From assembly GCF_026127265.1 (NCBI RefSeq), contig NZ_WWFG01000001.1, positions 2,643,501 to 2,707,500 on the forward strand: a stretch of DNA of 64,000 bases, read 5' to 3'. Source of the DNA: Nostoc sp. KVJ3. GTDB lineage: Bacteria; Cyanobacteriota; Cyanobacteriia; Cyanobacteriales; Nostocaceae. The position numbers and the translations under genes are program-made. This document shows, piece by piece, positions 42,384 to 50,503 of the stretch (position 1 is its first letter; every line of letters begins with the position of its first letter). The notes beneath the pieces were generated by a model. It was not told the origin of the DNA and did no database searches. It was given only the letters and a program-made list of their open reading frames with translations.

Positions 42384-43766
42384 ATGAAATTGCTAAACGG
42401 CCCACAAACTCCAGCATTTTTACAGATGATGCGCTGGATTGCTAATCCGATGACATTTATGGAAGCTTGTGCCAAAAGCTATGGGGAAATTTTTTCTATC
42501 AGGTTAGAGAAAAATTTTCCTACTTTGGTAATTGTCAGTAACCCCCAAGCACTACAGCAAATTTTGACAAATGATACCAAGGAATTAGAAGCGCCTGGCG
42601 ATCTGAATCGGACATTTGAATCTTTATTGGGTAAGCATTCTGTAATTACCATTAGTGGCGCAGAACACCAGCGCCAACGCCAGTTGTTAATGCCTCCCTT
42701 CCACGGCGAAAGAATGCGAAACTATAGCCAGGTGATTATCGATGTTACCCAAAAAGTTATCAGCCAATACCAGATAGGCAAACCCTTCAATATTCGGTCT
42801 GCTACCCAAGCCATTACCCTGCGGGTGATTATGCAAGCTGTGTTTGGTCTACATGAAGGGCCTCGCGCCGAAAAACTAGAGCAATTTTTGGGCGATCTTT
42901 TAGAAAAAGGCAGTTCTCGGTTAATTGTGGCTTTGCTTTATTTCCCCGCTTTACAAAGGGATTTTGGCCCGATTAACTTCTGGGGAAAGCAGATGCGCCG
43001 TCAACAAGAAGCTGACGAACTCATCTACGAGGAAATTCGGGAACGTCGAGAACAAGCAGATTCATCACGCACAGATATTCTCAGCTTACTCATGGCTGCT
43101 ACAGATGAAGCCGGTCAACCCATGACTGATGAAGAGTTGCGCGATGAATTGATGACTTTATTAGTCGCCGGTCATGAAACCACAGCCACAGCCTTAGCAT
43201 GGGCATTGTATTGGATTCACAAATTACCATCAGTCCGCCAAAAGCTACTGCAAGAGTTAGATAGTTTGGGCGATAATCCAGATCCTAGCACCGTTTTCAA
43301 GTTACCTTATCTCAATGCTGTTTGCTCCGAAACATTGCGGATTTACCCAGTAGGAATAATTACTTTTCCGAGGGTAGTAAAAACACCAATATCATTAGGT
43401 GGTTACGAACTAGAACCGGGTACAGTCCTACTTGGTTCCATTTATTTAACCCACCATCGGGAAGATATTTACCCAGAACCAAAGCAGTTTAAGCCAGAAC
43501 GCTTTTTAGAACGGCAATTTTCCCCTTATGAATATTTACCTTTTGGCGGTGGTACAAGGCGCTGTATAGGTCTAGCATTTGCTCAGTTGGAAATGAAGCT
43601 AGCACTTGTAGAAATCCTTTCTAGTCAAGAATTAAAGCTAGTTGACACTGGTGAAGTGCGACCTAAACGCCGTGGTTTGGTGACAGGGCCAGATCGTCCT
43701 ATTCAGATGGTTGTCACAAGTAAGCGTCAGGTGAAGTCTCCTATTTTACAGACAACTACTGTTTAA
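42384..43766 (+). CDS. Cytochrome P450, CYP110-like
   Basis: From the ATG at 42384 the protein has 460 residues and begins MKLLNGPQTPAFLQMMRWIA, as CYP110-type cyanobacterial P450s do. The heme motif is LPFGGGTRRCIGLAFAQLEM (Cys about 394), the oxygen-activating helix I is VAGHETTATALAW (about 260-272), and the ExxR motif is ETLRIYP (about 315). The segment LLMPPFHGERMRNY and GLHEGPRAEKL are also CYP110-like. CYP110 enzymes hydroxylate fatty acids, alkanes or terpenes with electrons from ferredoxin. The longer frame starting at 42258 adds 42 residues without similarity. No terpene gene is adjacent. Confidence 0.9.
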   Translation: MKLLNGPQTPAFLQMMRWIANPMTFMEACAKSYGEIFSIRLEKNFPTLVIVSNPQALQQILTNDTKELEAPGDLNRTFESLLGKHSVITISGAEHQRQRQLLMPPFHGERMRNYSQVIIDVTQKVISQYQIGKPFNIRSATQAITLRVIMQAVFGLHEGPRAEKLEQFLGDLLEKGSSRLIVALLYFPALQRDFGPINFWGKQMRRQQEADELIYEEIRERREQADSSRTDILSLLMAATDEAGQPMTDEELRDELMTLLVAGHETTATALAWALYWIHKLPSVRQKLLQELDSLGDNPDPSTVFKLPYLNAVCSETLRIYPVGIITFPRVVKTPISLGGYELEPGTVLLGSIYLTHHREDIYPEPKQFKPERFLERQFSPYEYLPFGGGTRRCIGLAFAQLEMKLALVEILSSQELKLVDTGEVRPKRRGLVTGPDRPIQMVVTSKRQVKSPILQTTTV

Positions 43767-43812
43767 TGCTGTGGGGGTTGATAGTTGCGTTCAGCAAATT
43801 TTCAACTCTCAT

Positions 43813-44036
43813 CTATAGCGGTTCTCATTTATGTGAGGTACATTCCTAGGGGCAATTCATGAATTGCCCCTACACCTTATACCAATTCTGTATGAAGATG
43901 CACATAATAATACCCCCCTGTAGTCCCCCAAGGCATCGGGGGGACGGCGATAGCCGGGGGCGAATTATATGCAGCTTCACAAATAAATGGTATTACGAGA
44001 TGATGTTGTACCACATTTCAATGGGAACAACTATAT
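43813..44036. repeat. MITE-like element G, copy 2, interrupted by element I
   Basis: CTATAGCGGTTCTCATTTATGTGAGGTAC at the left and GTTGTACCACATTTCAATGGGAACAACTATA at the right match the uninterrupted copy at 29743-29844. The internal GGGGCAATTCATGAATTGCCCC palindrome is also kept. The element is split after ACACCTTA by a 113-bp insert. Confidence 0.75.
43880..43992. repeat. MITE-like element I nested in element G, with TTA target duplication
   Basis: The insert starts TACCAATTCTGTATGAAGAT and ends ACAAATAAATGGTA, giving inverted ends of about 30 bp with mismatches. TTA precedes (43877-43879) and follows (43993-43995), while the empty copy has CACCTTACGAG once. The interior has a C/G-rich hairpin (CCCCCCTGTAGTCCCCC...GGGGGGACGG). 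Confidence 0.8.
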
Positions 44037-44224
44037 TTAGATAGATAGATTTTCCAGCTAATTCATAATTAATTCAACGGGTTTACAATCACTAAATACT
44101 GATAAATATCCTATTTACAAATTACTATAATTTTCGTATTTAACATATACCCCAATATAGATTTCCTCCGATCAACTAGCCTTTACAGTAAATAGGAAGA
44201 GGACATTTATGAGATTAGTAATTC

Positions 44225-44983
44225 ATGCCCGACGAACATCGATTTGAAGAGAAACTTATATCCCAGGAAGCTGAAAAGAGAATATCCGAAACATTAGATG
44301 GCGTAGAAAAAATAGAAATAGATGTACAAACCGATCTATTAAAAATATTTCAGGGACAGGCGGATGGAGTTTCGGTTGCTGGACTTGGATTAGTTATCCA
44401 AGAAGGTGTTCGCGTACAGGAAATAAAACTGCAAACTGATAGTATTGCCATCAATCCCTTCAGCGCTCTTTTTGGTCAAATACAACTCAATGAGCCGGTA
44501 AATACAATTGCTCGCATTATACTCACAGAAGTAGATATTAACCACGCATTGGCATCAGACTTTGTTCGCACCCAGATGCAAAACTTGGAGTTAAATGTAG
44601 ATGGGAAAATTGTGAGTTTTGAGCCGCAGCAAATTCAGGTATTTTTACCTGGTGCTGGCAAAATAGAATGTAAGGGAAAAGTGCTGTTAAAGGAAATGGG
44701 AAATACTCGCCCTTTTGCTTACACTGCGATCGCACTTCCACGCACTCATTCCCAACCCACGTTACTAGAAAGTTTTCACTGCACTGAGGGAGGCGGAATT
44801 TCTATAGAATTAGTTACAGCTTTCATGTTAAAAGCCAAAGAATTGATGAATACACCCTCTTTTAAATGGAAAGAAATGGAGTTTAATATTAAAGATATAA
44901 AAGTAGAAATTGGTAGTTTAATACTTCTGGTAGAAACTCAAATGAAGCAAATACCATCATCCTCAGATATATTATCTCCTTAG
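44225..44983 (+). CDS. DUF2993 domain protein
   Basis: The 252-residue protein has the DUF2993 (LmeA-like) pattern: LDGVEKIEIDVQTDLLKIFQ near the start, VQEIKLQTDSIAINPFSALFGQIQLN (about 75-100), TEVDINHALASDFVRTQMQNL and the later EMEFNIKDIKVEIGSLILLVETQM. Related proteins bind phospholipids or other envelope lipids on the outside of membranes, yet here there is no clear signal peptide. Cyanobacteria carry several copies. The role is unknown. It lies upstream of crtO in the same direction (106 bp apart), which may just be coincidence. Confidence 0.8.
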   Translation: MPDEHRFEEKLISQEAEKRISETLDGVEKIEIDVQTDLLKIFQGQADGVSVAGLGLVIQEGVRVQEIKLQTDSIAINPFSALFGQIQLNEPVNTIARIILTEVDINHALASDFVRTQMQNLELNVDGKIVSFEPQQIQVFLPGAGKIECKGKVLLKEMGNTRPFAYTAIALPRTHSQPTLLESFHCTEGGGISIELVTAFMLKAKELMNTPSFKWKEMEFNIKDIKVEIGSLILLVETQMKQIPSSSDILSP

Positions 44984-45088
44984 TAGTATTGACAGCAGGA
45001 AAAGAAAATTTTTGTTACTGATGGTTGATGTAAATTTACAAAAAGGTTTCTATTATTTGGAAAGCTACTTAATTTCAAAATAACAATT

Positions 45089-46783
45089 ATGCAAGAGTAT
45101 GATGTTGTGCTAATCGGTGCTGGACACAATGGGCTAGTTTGTGCAGCTTATTTGCTAAAAGCTGGTTATAGTGTCCTGTTACTAGAAAAGCGTTCTGTTC
45201 CAGGTGGTGCAGCAACAACTGAAGAATGTTTACCCGAAGAAGCTCCTGGGTTTAAATTTAATTTATGTGCTATTGACCATGAATTTATTCACTTGGGGCC
45301 AGTTGTTGAAGAATTAGAACTAGAAAAATACGGTTTGCATTATCTGGAATGCGATCCAGTCGTATTCTGTCCTCATCCTGATGGCAAGTATTTCTTAGGA
45401 CATAAGTCAGTGGAAAAGACTTGTGCAGAAATTGCCCGTTATAATGAACGTGATGCCAAAAAATACGCTGAATTTGTAGACTTTTGGCAGCGATCGCTAG
45501 GTGCAATGATTCCCATGTTTAATGCACCGCCAAAATCAATTATAGACATCCTCGGTAACTATGACATCACCAAACTGAAAGATTTGTTTTCAGTTATTGG
45601 TTCTCCAAATAAAACGCTGGACTTCATTCGTACCATGTTAACCAGCGCTGAAGATTTACTTAACGAGTGGTTTGATGAAGAATTTTTGAAAGCGCCATTA
45701 GCCAGACTAGCATCAGAACTTGGTGCGCCGCCATCACAAAAAACCCTTGCTATTGGTGCAATTATGATGGCAATGCGTCACAATCCTGGAATGGCCAGAC
45801 CTCGCGGCGGAACTGGCGCACTTGTGCAAGCTTTGGTAAATTTAGTCACAAGTAAAGGTGGTGTTATTCTGACAGACCAACATGTTGAAAAAGTTTTAAT
45901 TGATGATGGCAAAGCTGTTGCTGTGCGAGTCGCTGGTGGTACAGAATATCGCGCTAAACATGGGGTTATTTCTAATATTGATGCCAAGCGGTTATTCTTA
46001 CAAATGACTGATAAAAGCGATGTTGATGGAGCCGATTCAGATTTATGGGAAAGATTAGAACGCCGCATTGTTAACAATAACGAAACTATCCTCAAAATAG
46101 ATTTGGCTTTAGACGAACCATTGCGCTTTCCACACCACGCCCACAAAGACGAATATCTCGTTGGTTCTATCTTAATTGCCGATTCTGTGGCTCATGTAGA
46201 ACAGGCTCATAGTAAATGCACCTTGGGAGAGATCCCTGATACTGACCCATCAATGTATTTGGTGATGCCTAGCTATTTAGATTCCACCTTAGCGCCATCA
46301 GGTAAGCATACCGTATGGATTGAATTTTTTGCCCCTTACCAAATTGCCGGTGCAGAAGGCACTGGTTTAAAAGGTACTGGCTGGACAGATGAATTGAAAA
46401 ACAAAGTTGCAGATAGGGTAATTGATAAATTAGCAGATTATGCACCGAATGTTAAGAGTGCAACTATCGCCCGTCGTGTAGAAAGTCCAGCAGAACTAGG
46501 AGAAAGATTAGGTGCGTACAAAGGAAATTATTATCATATTGATATGACCCTAGATCAGATGATATTTTTCCGTCCATTACCAGAAATAGCAAACTACAAA
46601 ACGCCAATTGAGAATCTATTTTTGACCGGTGCAGGGACTCATCCAGGTGGTTCGATTTCGGGAATGCCGGGACGCAATTGTGCGCGGGTATTTTTGCAAG
46701 CGAAACATCCTATTAGCCAAACTTTGAAGGATGCACGCGATTCGATTAAGTCAACTGTCGAGTCTGTGTTTGGCATTAATTAA
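45089..46783 (+). CDS. crtO: Beta-carotene ketolase, CrtO type
   Basis: The 564-residue protein is an FAD-dependent member of the phytoene desaturase superfamily. It starts with the dinucleotide motif DVVLIGAGHNGLVCAAYLLK (about 5-24), and has GGAATTEECLPE, CAIDHEFIHLGPV, GAPPSQKT, RPRGGTGALVQAL and the C-terminal FAD segment FLTGAGTHPGGSISGMPGRNCARV (about 513-536). The pattern agrees closely with Synechocystis CrtO, which adds a 4-keto group to beta-carotene to give echinenone. It is longer than phytoene desaturases of the CrtI type. The protein probably acts at the thylakoid or plasma membrane. No other carotenoid gene is nearby. Confidence 0.9.
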   Translation: MQEYDVVLIGAGHNGLVCAAYLLKAGYSVLLLEKRSVPGGAATTEECLPEEAPGFKFNLCAIDHEFIHLGPVVEELELEKYGLHYLECDPVVFCPHPDGKYFLGHKSVEKTCAEIARYNERDAKKYAEFVDFWQRSLGAMIPMFNAPPKSIIDILGNYDITKLKDLFSVIGSPNKTLDFIRTMLTSAEDLLNEWFDEEFLKAPLARLASELGAPPSQKTLAIGAIMMAMRHNPGMARPRGGTGALVQALVNLVTSKGGVILTDQHVEKVLIDDGKAVAVRVAGGTEYRAKHGVISNIDAKRLFLQMTDKSDVDGADSDLWERLERRIVNNNETILKIDLALDEPLRFPHHAHKDEYLVGSILIADSVAHVEQAHSKCTLGEIPDTDPSMYLVMPSYLDSTLAPSGKHTVWIEFFAPYQIAGAEGTGLKGTGWTDELKNKVADRVIDKLADYAPNVKSATIARRVESPAELGERLGAYKGNYYHIDMTLDQMIFFRPLPEIANYKTPIENLFLTGAGTHPGGSISGMPGRNCARVFLQAKHPISQTLKDARDSIKSTVESVFGIN

Positions 46784-47327
46784 GTATTGCAAAAATAGAG
46801 CCTATTATTATCTATTTTCTGCCTTCGTGTTTTTGTACTTAAAATATAATTTTGAGATCGCAAAGACATGAAGGTATTATTTAAAATATCTTTTTATAGA
46901 TAGTCACCGATGCTAATACCGACAGATGTTAATCTGGTCGCTAAAAATACACAAAGACATAATTTGAATGATGATTAGCCTAAATATTTGCTTGGCATAA
47001 TAAAGCAAATAACATCATTATTTAGCAAAGAAAATAGTACGATCGCACCCTTGTTAATTAAAAAAGAATTTCCCAAATGCTAGCGATAGCAACATCTACA
47101 GCAACACAAATGATGTTTTTTTAATGAAATAGGTTCCAAGTAATTGCTTTATGTATATTTAATATGATAATGTACTATACGCTTGATTTAAAGAAACATA
47201 TATGCATTGTCAAGCAAGCTCCTTCTGAAAATATAAGTAAATTAATGGGTAACAAACTAGTGTATTTTGATAATACTCAAAAAACGAACAAATTTTAACA
47301 TCGTCTCATAAGTTTTGTAGGTACAGC
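46784..47327. other. A+T-rich spacer between crtO and the TPR lipoprotein gene
   Basis: No gene or known repeat family is recognised. The region is low in G+C, with homopolymers. The promoter of the TPR gene should lie toward its right end. Confidence 0.4.
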
Positions 47328-48071
47328 ATGGTTTTTCAGCGCTGCTTCGTTGCATCTGGCTTGATAGCTTTCTTGGCATTTGGTTGTAGTGGTGGGGCAA
47401 ACTCATCAATAGAAAATACTACACAAGTTGTCCAAGAAAGTAATGTAACCCAGCTTTTCATAGAAGCGAAGGCTACCCAAAAAGCAGAAGACTTTTTTCA
47501 TCAAGGCAATCATTTATTAGATGGACAACGTTATGAAGATGCAATAAAAGCTTATGATAAAGCGATCGCCATCAAAATTGAGAATCCTGAAGCTTGGATT
47601 AACCGTGGCATAGCTTTAACATCGTTGCAACGCTACAAAGATGCTCTCGCATCTTACGACAAAGCGATCGCTATCCAACCCGACAAATATGAAGCTTGGT
47701 ATAATCAGGGCATAGCTTTGACATCGTTGCAGCGCTATCAAGACGCTATTGCATCTTACGACAAAGCGATCGCTATCCAACCCGACAAATATGAAGCCTT
47801 AATTAACCGAGGCATTGCACTGACAAAGCTACACCGCTACCAAGATGCCATTGCATCTTACGATCGAGCGATCGCTATCAAGCCAGATTTACACCAAGCA
47901 TATTACAACAAAGCTTGCTCTTATGCTTTACAAAATAATCTCGAATTAGCAATTGAAAACCTAGACAAAGCAATCAAGCTGCTTCCTGATAAATACAAAA
48001 AATTAGCGAAAACTGACCCAGACTTTAGCAAAGTACGTAGTGAAAAGCAGTTTCAGGAATTAGTGCAATAG
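47328..48071 (+). CDS. TPR-repeat lipoprotein
   Basis: The 247-residue protein has a lipoprotein signal (MVFQRCFVASGLIAFLAFGC, lipidated Cys20) and then at least four TPR units (EDAIKAYDKAIAIKIENPEA, YKDALASYDKAIAIQPDKYE, YQDAIASYDKAIAIQPDKYE, YQDAIASYDRAIAIKPDLHQ) followed by a partial one (LELAIENLDKAIKLLPDKYK). The units are nearly identical and each starts with a region containing a GCGATCGC. TPR arrays form scaffolds for protein contacts. It sits outside the cytosolic membrane; partners are unknown. Its end reads like the 'KLAKTDPDFSKVRSEKQFQELV' of many cyanobacterial TPR proteins. Confidence 0.9.
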   Translation: MVFQRCFVASGLIAFLAFGCSGGANSSIENTTQVVQESNVTQLFIEAKATQKAEDFFHQGNHLLDGQRYEDAIKAYDKAIAIKIENPEAWINRGIALTSLQRYKDALASYDKAIAIQPDKYEAWYNQGIALTSLQRYQDAIASYDKAIAIQPDKYEALINRGIALTKLHRYQDAIASYDRAIAIKPDLHQAYYNKACSYALQNNLELAIENLDKAIKLLPDKYKKLAKTDPDFSKVRSEKQFQELVQ

Positions 48072-48148
48072 TGTTTTATTACCACTACTCAGTGTAGAAT
48101 ATAAGCCTAACAAGATTTTTTCGTGATGCTAGCGATTTAAGATTAGAC

Positions 48149-49024
48149 ATGAAAAAATTGTTAATCACCGGAGCAAGTGGTTTTTTAGGATGGCATCTTT
48201 GCCAGCTTGCCAAACCAGAATGGGAAATTTATGGCACTTATTTTTCCCATCCTTTAGAGATTCCTGGCATGAAAATGTTAAAAGCGAACTTAACAAATTT
48301 TCAGGAATTGAAAAGTATCTTTAATGATGTCAAACCAACAACAGTTATTCATACTGCTGCACATTCGCAACCAAATTTTTGTCAAACTAACCCCAAAGAA
48401 TCGCACGCAATTAATGTTATAGCATCCTGCAATATTGCCGGACTTTGCGCGGATAATTCGATTCCTTGTGCTTTTACCTCAACTGATTTAGTTTTTGATG
48501 GGTTAAATGCTCCATATAGAGAAACAGATGCCGTGTGTCCTGTCAACCTTTACGGTGAGCAAAAAGCGATCGCAGAAGCAGATATGCTAGAAAGATATCC
48601 CATGACCGCAGTCTGTCGGATGCCGTTGATGTTTGGTGCAGCAACACCTACAGCTAAAAGCTTTATTCAGCCATTTATTGAAACCTTACAAGCAGAAAAA
48701 GAACTAAGTTTATTTATAGATGAATTTCGTACCCCAGTAAGTGGAACCACTGCCGCGAAAGGACTTTTATTAGCATTAGAAAAAGTTAACGGCATCATTC
48801 ACTTAGGTGGTAAAGAGCGGATTTCGCGTTATGATTTTGGAAAAATATTAGTAGAAGTATTTCAACTTCCCGCCACCGGACTTAAATCCTGCCGACAACA
48901 AGATGTGAAAATGGCAGCACCTAGACCAGCAGATGTTTCTTTGGATAGTTCTAAAGCTTTTGCATTGGGGTATCAGCCTTTATCTGTAAAGGAAGAATTG
49001 CAGGAATTAATCAATAGTCAATAA
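48149..49024 (+). CDS. RmlD-like sugar nucleotide-binding reductase (SDR family)
   Basis: The 291-residue protein is an extended SDR: NAD(P)-binding GASGFLG at 8-14, active-site-like FTSTD at 109-113, and the Tyr135-x3-Lys139 pair in YGEQK. It resembles RmlD (dTDP-4-dehydrorhamnose reductase): VFDGLNAPYRETDAVCPVNLYG and ISRYDFGKILVEVFQLP. These enzymes reduce keto sugars linked to a nucleotide. No rfb operon is around it, so its substrate cannot be set. The gene begins 77 bp after the TPR gene and is convergent with the NTPase gene at 49030 (only 5 bp between stop codons). Confidence 0.85.
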   Translation: MKKLLITGASGFLGWHLCQLAKPEWEIYGTYFSHPLEIPGMKMLKANLTNFQELKSIFNDVKPTTVIHTAAHSQPNFCQTNPKESHAINVIASCNIAGLCADNSIPCAFTSTDLVFDGLNAPYRETDAVCPVNLYGEQKAIAEADMLERYPMTAVCRMPLMFGAATPTAKSFIQPFIETLQAEKELSLFIDEFRTPVSGTTAAKGLLLALEKVNGIIHLGGKERISRYDFGKILVEVFQLPATGLKSCRQQDVKMAAPRPADVSLDSSKAFALGYQPLSVKEELQELINSQ

Positions 49025-49029
49025 TCTGA

Positions 49030-50256
49030 TTATATTTGTTGTGTACCCAGCCAATGACGGAAGCTGGAGTGATAGAGACTATAATAGGTTTCTGCGTCAA
49101 TTTGTTCCTGGTGCAAGAACTCAAGCCAATTTTCTAGAACTTCCTCAACTTCATACTCATCAGTATCAATAATTTGTGCAATTTCTTGCACTGATATTGC
49201 TTTTTGCTGCTGGATTAACACATTTAACACATCTATGCTGTGTTCCGTTACTTGTTCGGGTGGAATCATTTTGTGTAAATGCTGCTGATAATATGCTTCT
49301 AAAGCTGGTGAGAGTTGATTGTACTGGAAAGGTTGCGGGTAGAAATTGTCTGCGTTAGCGGAGCTTACCGTTCGCGTAGCGTCTCGCAGAGAAGGTATCG
49401 CACTTATTATCTGGCTAACATACATAAAATTATTTTCGCTCAAAGTGGTGGTGCGATCGCTAAATTCTTCCTCATTAATCTGGTGATTACTCAACCAAGA
49501 TTTAAGATTCCCCCTACCTCCACTTAACAACGGGACAATATCGCCCCCCTTTTTAAGGGGGGTTGAGGGGATCTCTTGAGGGGTTAGGTAATTTTGCATA
49601 TACGCTTGAATATCCCGCCGATTTTCTTCTGGATAATCTGCTAAATCCAGACTTTGGGAAGGCGTTTCAATTAATAAACCCGACTTCTCCCGCAAAAAAG
49701 GTCTACGAGTGAGGATAAAATAGACCCCATCCGGGAGATAGCGAGGAAGATAAAACAGATTAGTCCCAGGTGGTTGGCTATTGCGGTCAATGCAATTCAA
49801 CCCATCAATAGCAATTATCAGTTTTGGATGAGGTTCTAACTCATCGCTGATTTGCTGGAGAAGATTAGAGAAAAACCAACTTCCCTCTGTAGCGTTATCA
49901 GGGAGGGAGGCGTAATTAAGCGAGTATTGATTAATTAGTTGCGTACAGATATTTCTGAGAAATTCGTCAGCACGATTTTTACCCTCAAGTTCGGCATTGT
50001 AATAAATAACTTGAGGATTATCTGCCACATATTTCGCGAGGATGGCACTTTTACCGCTACCGGGTTCGCCAATGATGGTAAAGTAACCGTGGCGATGGCG
50101 GTGAAGAAAGTTGTTAATAGCCGTGAAAACAAATTCACGACCGACAAAGTTGTGGCTTTTTTCTTGAATGATTTTCTCAAACTCCGGTGAATGTCCTCTG
50201 GAATTGATTGTAGTGGGTGGTCTGGGTGGTAAATTCATAGTTTTTTTGTACCTCAT
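49030..50256 (-). CDS. NACHT/AAA-type NTPase (STAND-like), with repeat-derived insertions
   Basis: The 408-residue protein has a P-loop FTIIGEPGSGKSA (Walker A Lys69, about 60-71), Walker B LIIAIDGLN (146-154), the arginine-rich LTRRPF (sensor-like) and a helical C-terminal domain with winged-helix-like ISVQEIAQIIDTDEYEVEEVLENWLEFLH and YSLYHSSFRHWL. This matches the NTPase module of cyanobacterial STAND proteins such as that at 52923-54492, but here there is no N-terminal effector and no WD40 tail. Two segments, about residues 229-250 and 288-309, are encoded by dispersed palindromic repeats inserted in frame; the paralogous NTPase lacks them. ATG 50256 or the in-frame ATG at 50238 may start it. 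Confidence 0.8.
   Translation of the reverse strand: MRYKKTMNLPPRPPTTINSRGHSPEFEKIIQEKSHNFVGREFVFTAINNFLHRHRHGYFTIIGEPGSGKSAILAKYVADNPQVIYYNAELEGKNRADEFLRNICTQLINQYSLNYASLPDNATEGSWFFSNLLQQISDELEPHPKLIIAIDGLNCIDRNSQPPGTNLFYLPRYLPDGVYFILTRRPFLREKSGLLIETPSQSLDLADYPEENRRDIQAYMQNYLTPQEIPSTPLKKGGDIVPLLSGGRGNLKSWLSNHQINEEEFSDRTTTLSENNFMYVSQIISAIPSLRDATRTVSSANADNFYPQPFQYNQLSPALEAYYQQHLHKMIPPEQVTEHSIDVLNVLIQQQKAISVQEIAQIIDTDEYEVEEVLENWLEFLHQEQIDAETYYSLYHSSFRHWLGTQQI
49330..49395. repeat. In-frame copy of the GCGTAGCGTCTCGCAGAGA palindromic repeat
   Basis: The segment contains GTCTGCGTTAGCGGAGCTTACCG and TTCGCGTAGCGTCTCGCAGAGA-type sequence also seen in spacers (2930-2955, 21580-21600). It encodes SLRDATRTVSSANADN within the NTPase gene and keeps the reading frame. 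Confidence 0.65.
49507..49572. repeat. In-frame copy of the CCCCCCTTTTTAAGGGGGG repeat
   Basis: The core hairpin is at 49544-49562 (CCCCCCTT, TTT, AAGGGGGG). The unit with flanks encodes PSTPLKKGGDIVPLLSGGRG within the NTPase gene. Confidence 0.65.
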
Positions 50257-50267
50257 AGCTTTCAGCT

Positions 50268-50489
50268 TTGAGGATGTACCTCATAGCCACCGGAAGTGCT
50301 GTATATGCCGAAGCCAACATTATTAATGAAGTTTGGTTAGTAAATATTAACGAGCAAATTGTCGAAGTTTATCAACAGCCAACAGTCGCAAGATATAAGC
50401 ATATTCAAAAGTTTGCTAGCGGTCAAAGTTTATCAATTACAGCCTTCCCCGACGTGAATATTAGCGTCAATGAAATCTTGGGTAGATAA
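50268..50489 (+). pseudogene. Uma2 family remnant (C-terminal part)
   Basis: The 73-codon frame encodes AEANIINEVWLVNINEQIVEVYQQP, then IQKFASGQSLSITAFPDVNI, which matches the C-terminal third of Uma2/DUF820 proteins; compare IVEVY in the intact Uma2 at 15823. The N-terminal two thirds including the nuclease residues are missing. It begins only 12 bp from the divergent NTPase start, so the upstream end has been replaced. Confidence 0.7.
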
Positions 50490-50503
50490 AATTATTTCTT
50501 CCC

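Larger units (their letters stand above)
43767..44224. other. Spacer with nested MITE-like elements
   Basis: Element G copy 2 with its insert (43813-44036) occupies half the region. The remainder is A+T-rich and precedes the DUF2993 gene. Confidence 0.55.

Noticed and set aside
43859..44044. 61-codon plus-strand frame
   Set aside because: It lies wholly within the nested elements G and I and has no protein-like conservation visible.
49176..49527. Plus-strand frames of 60-70 codons opposite the NTPase gene
   Set aside because: They are shadows of the coding strand and of in-frame repeats.
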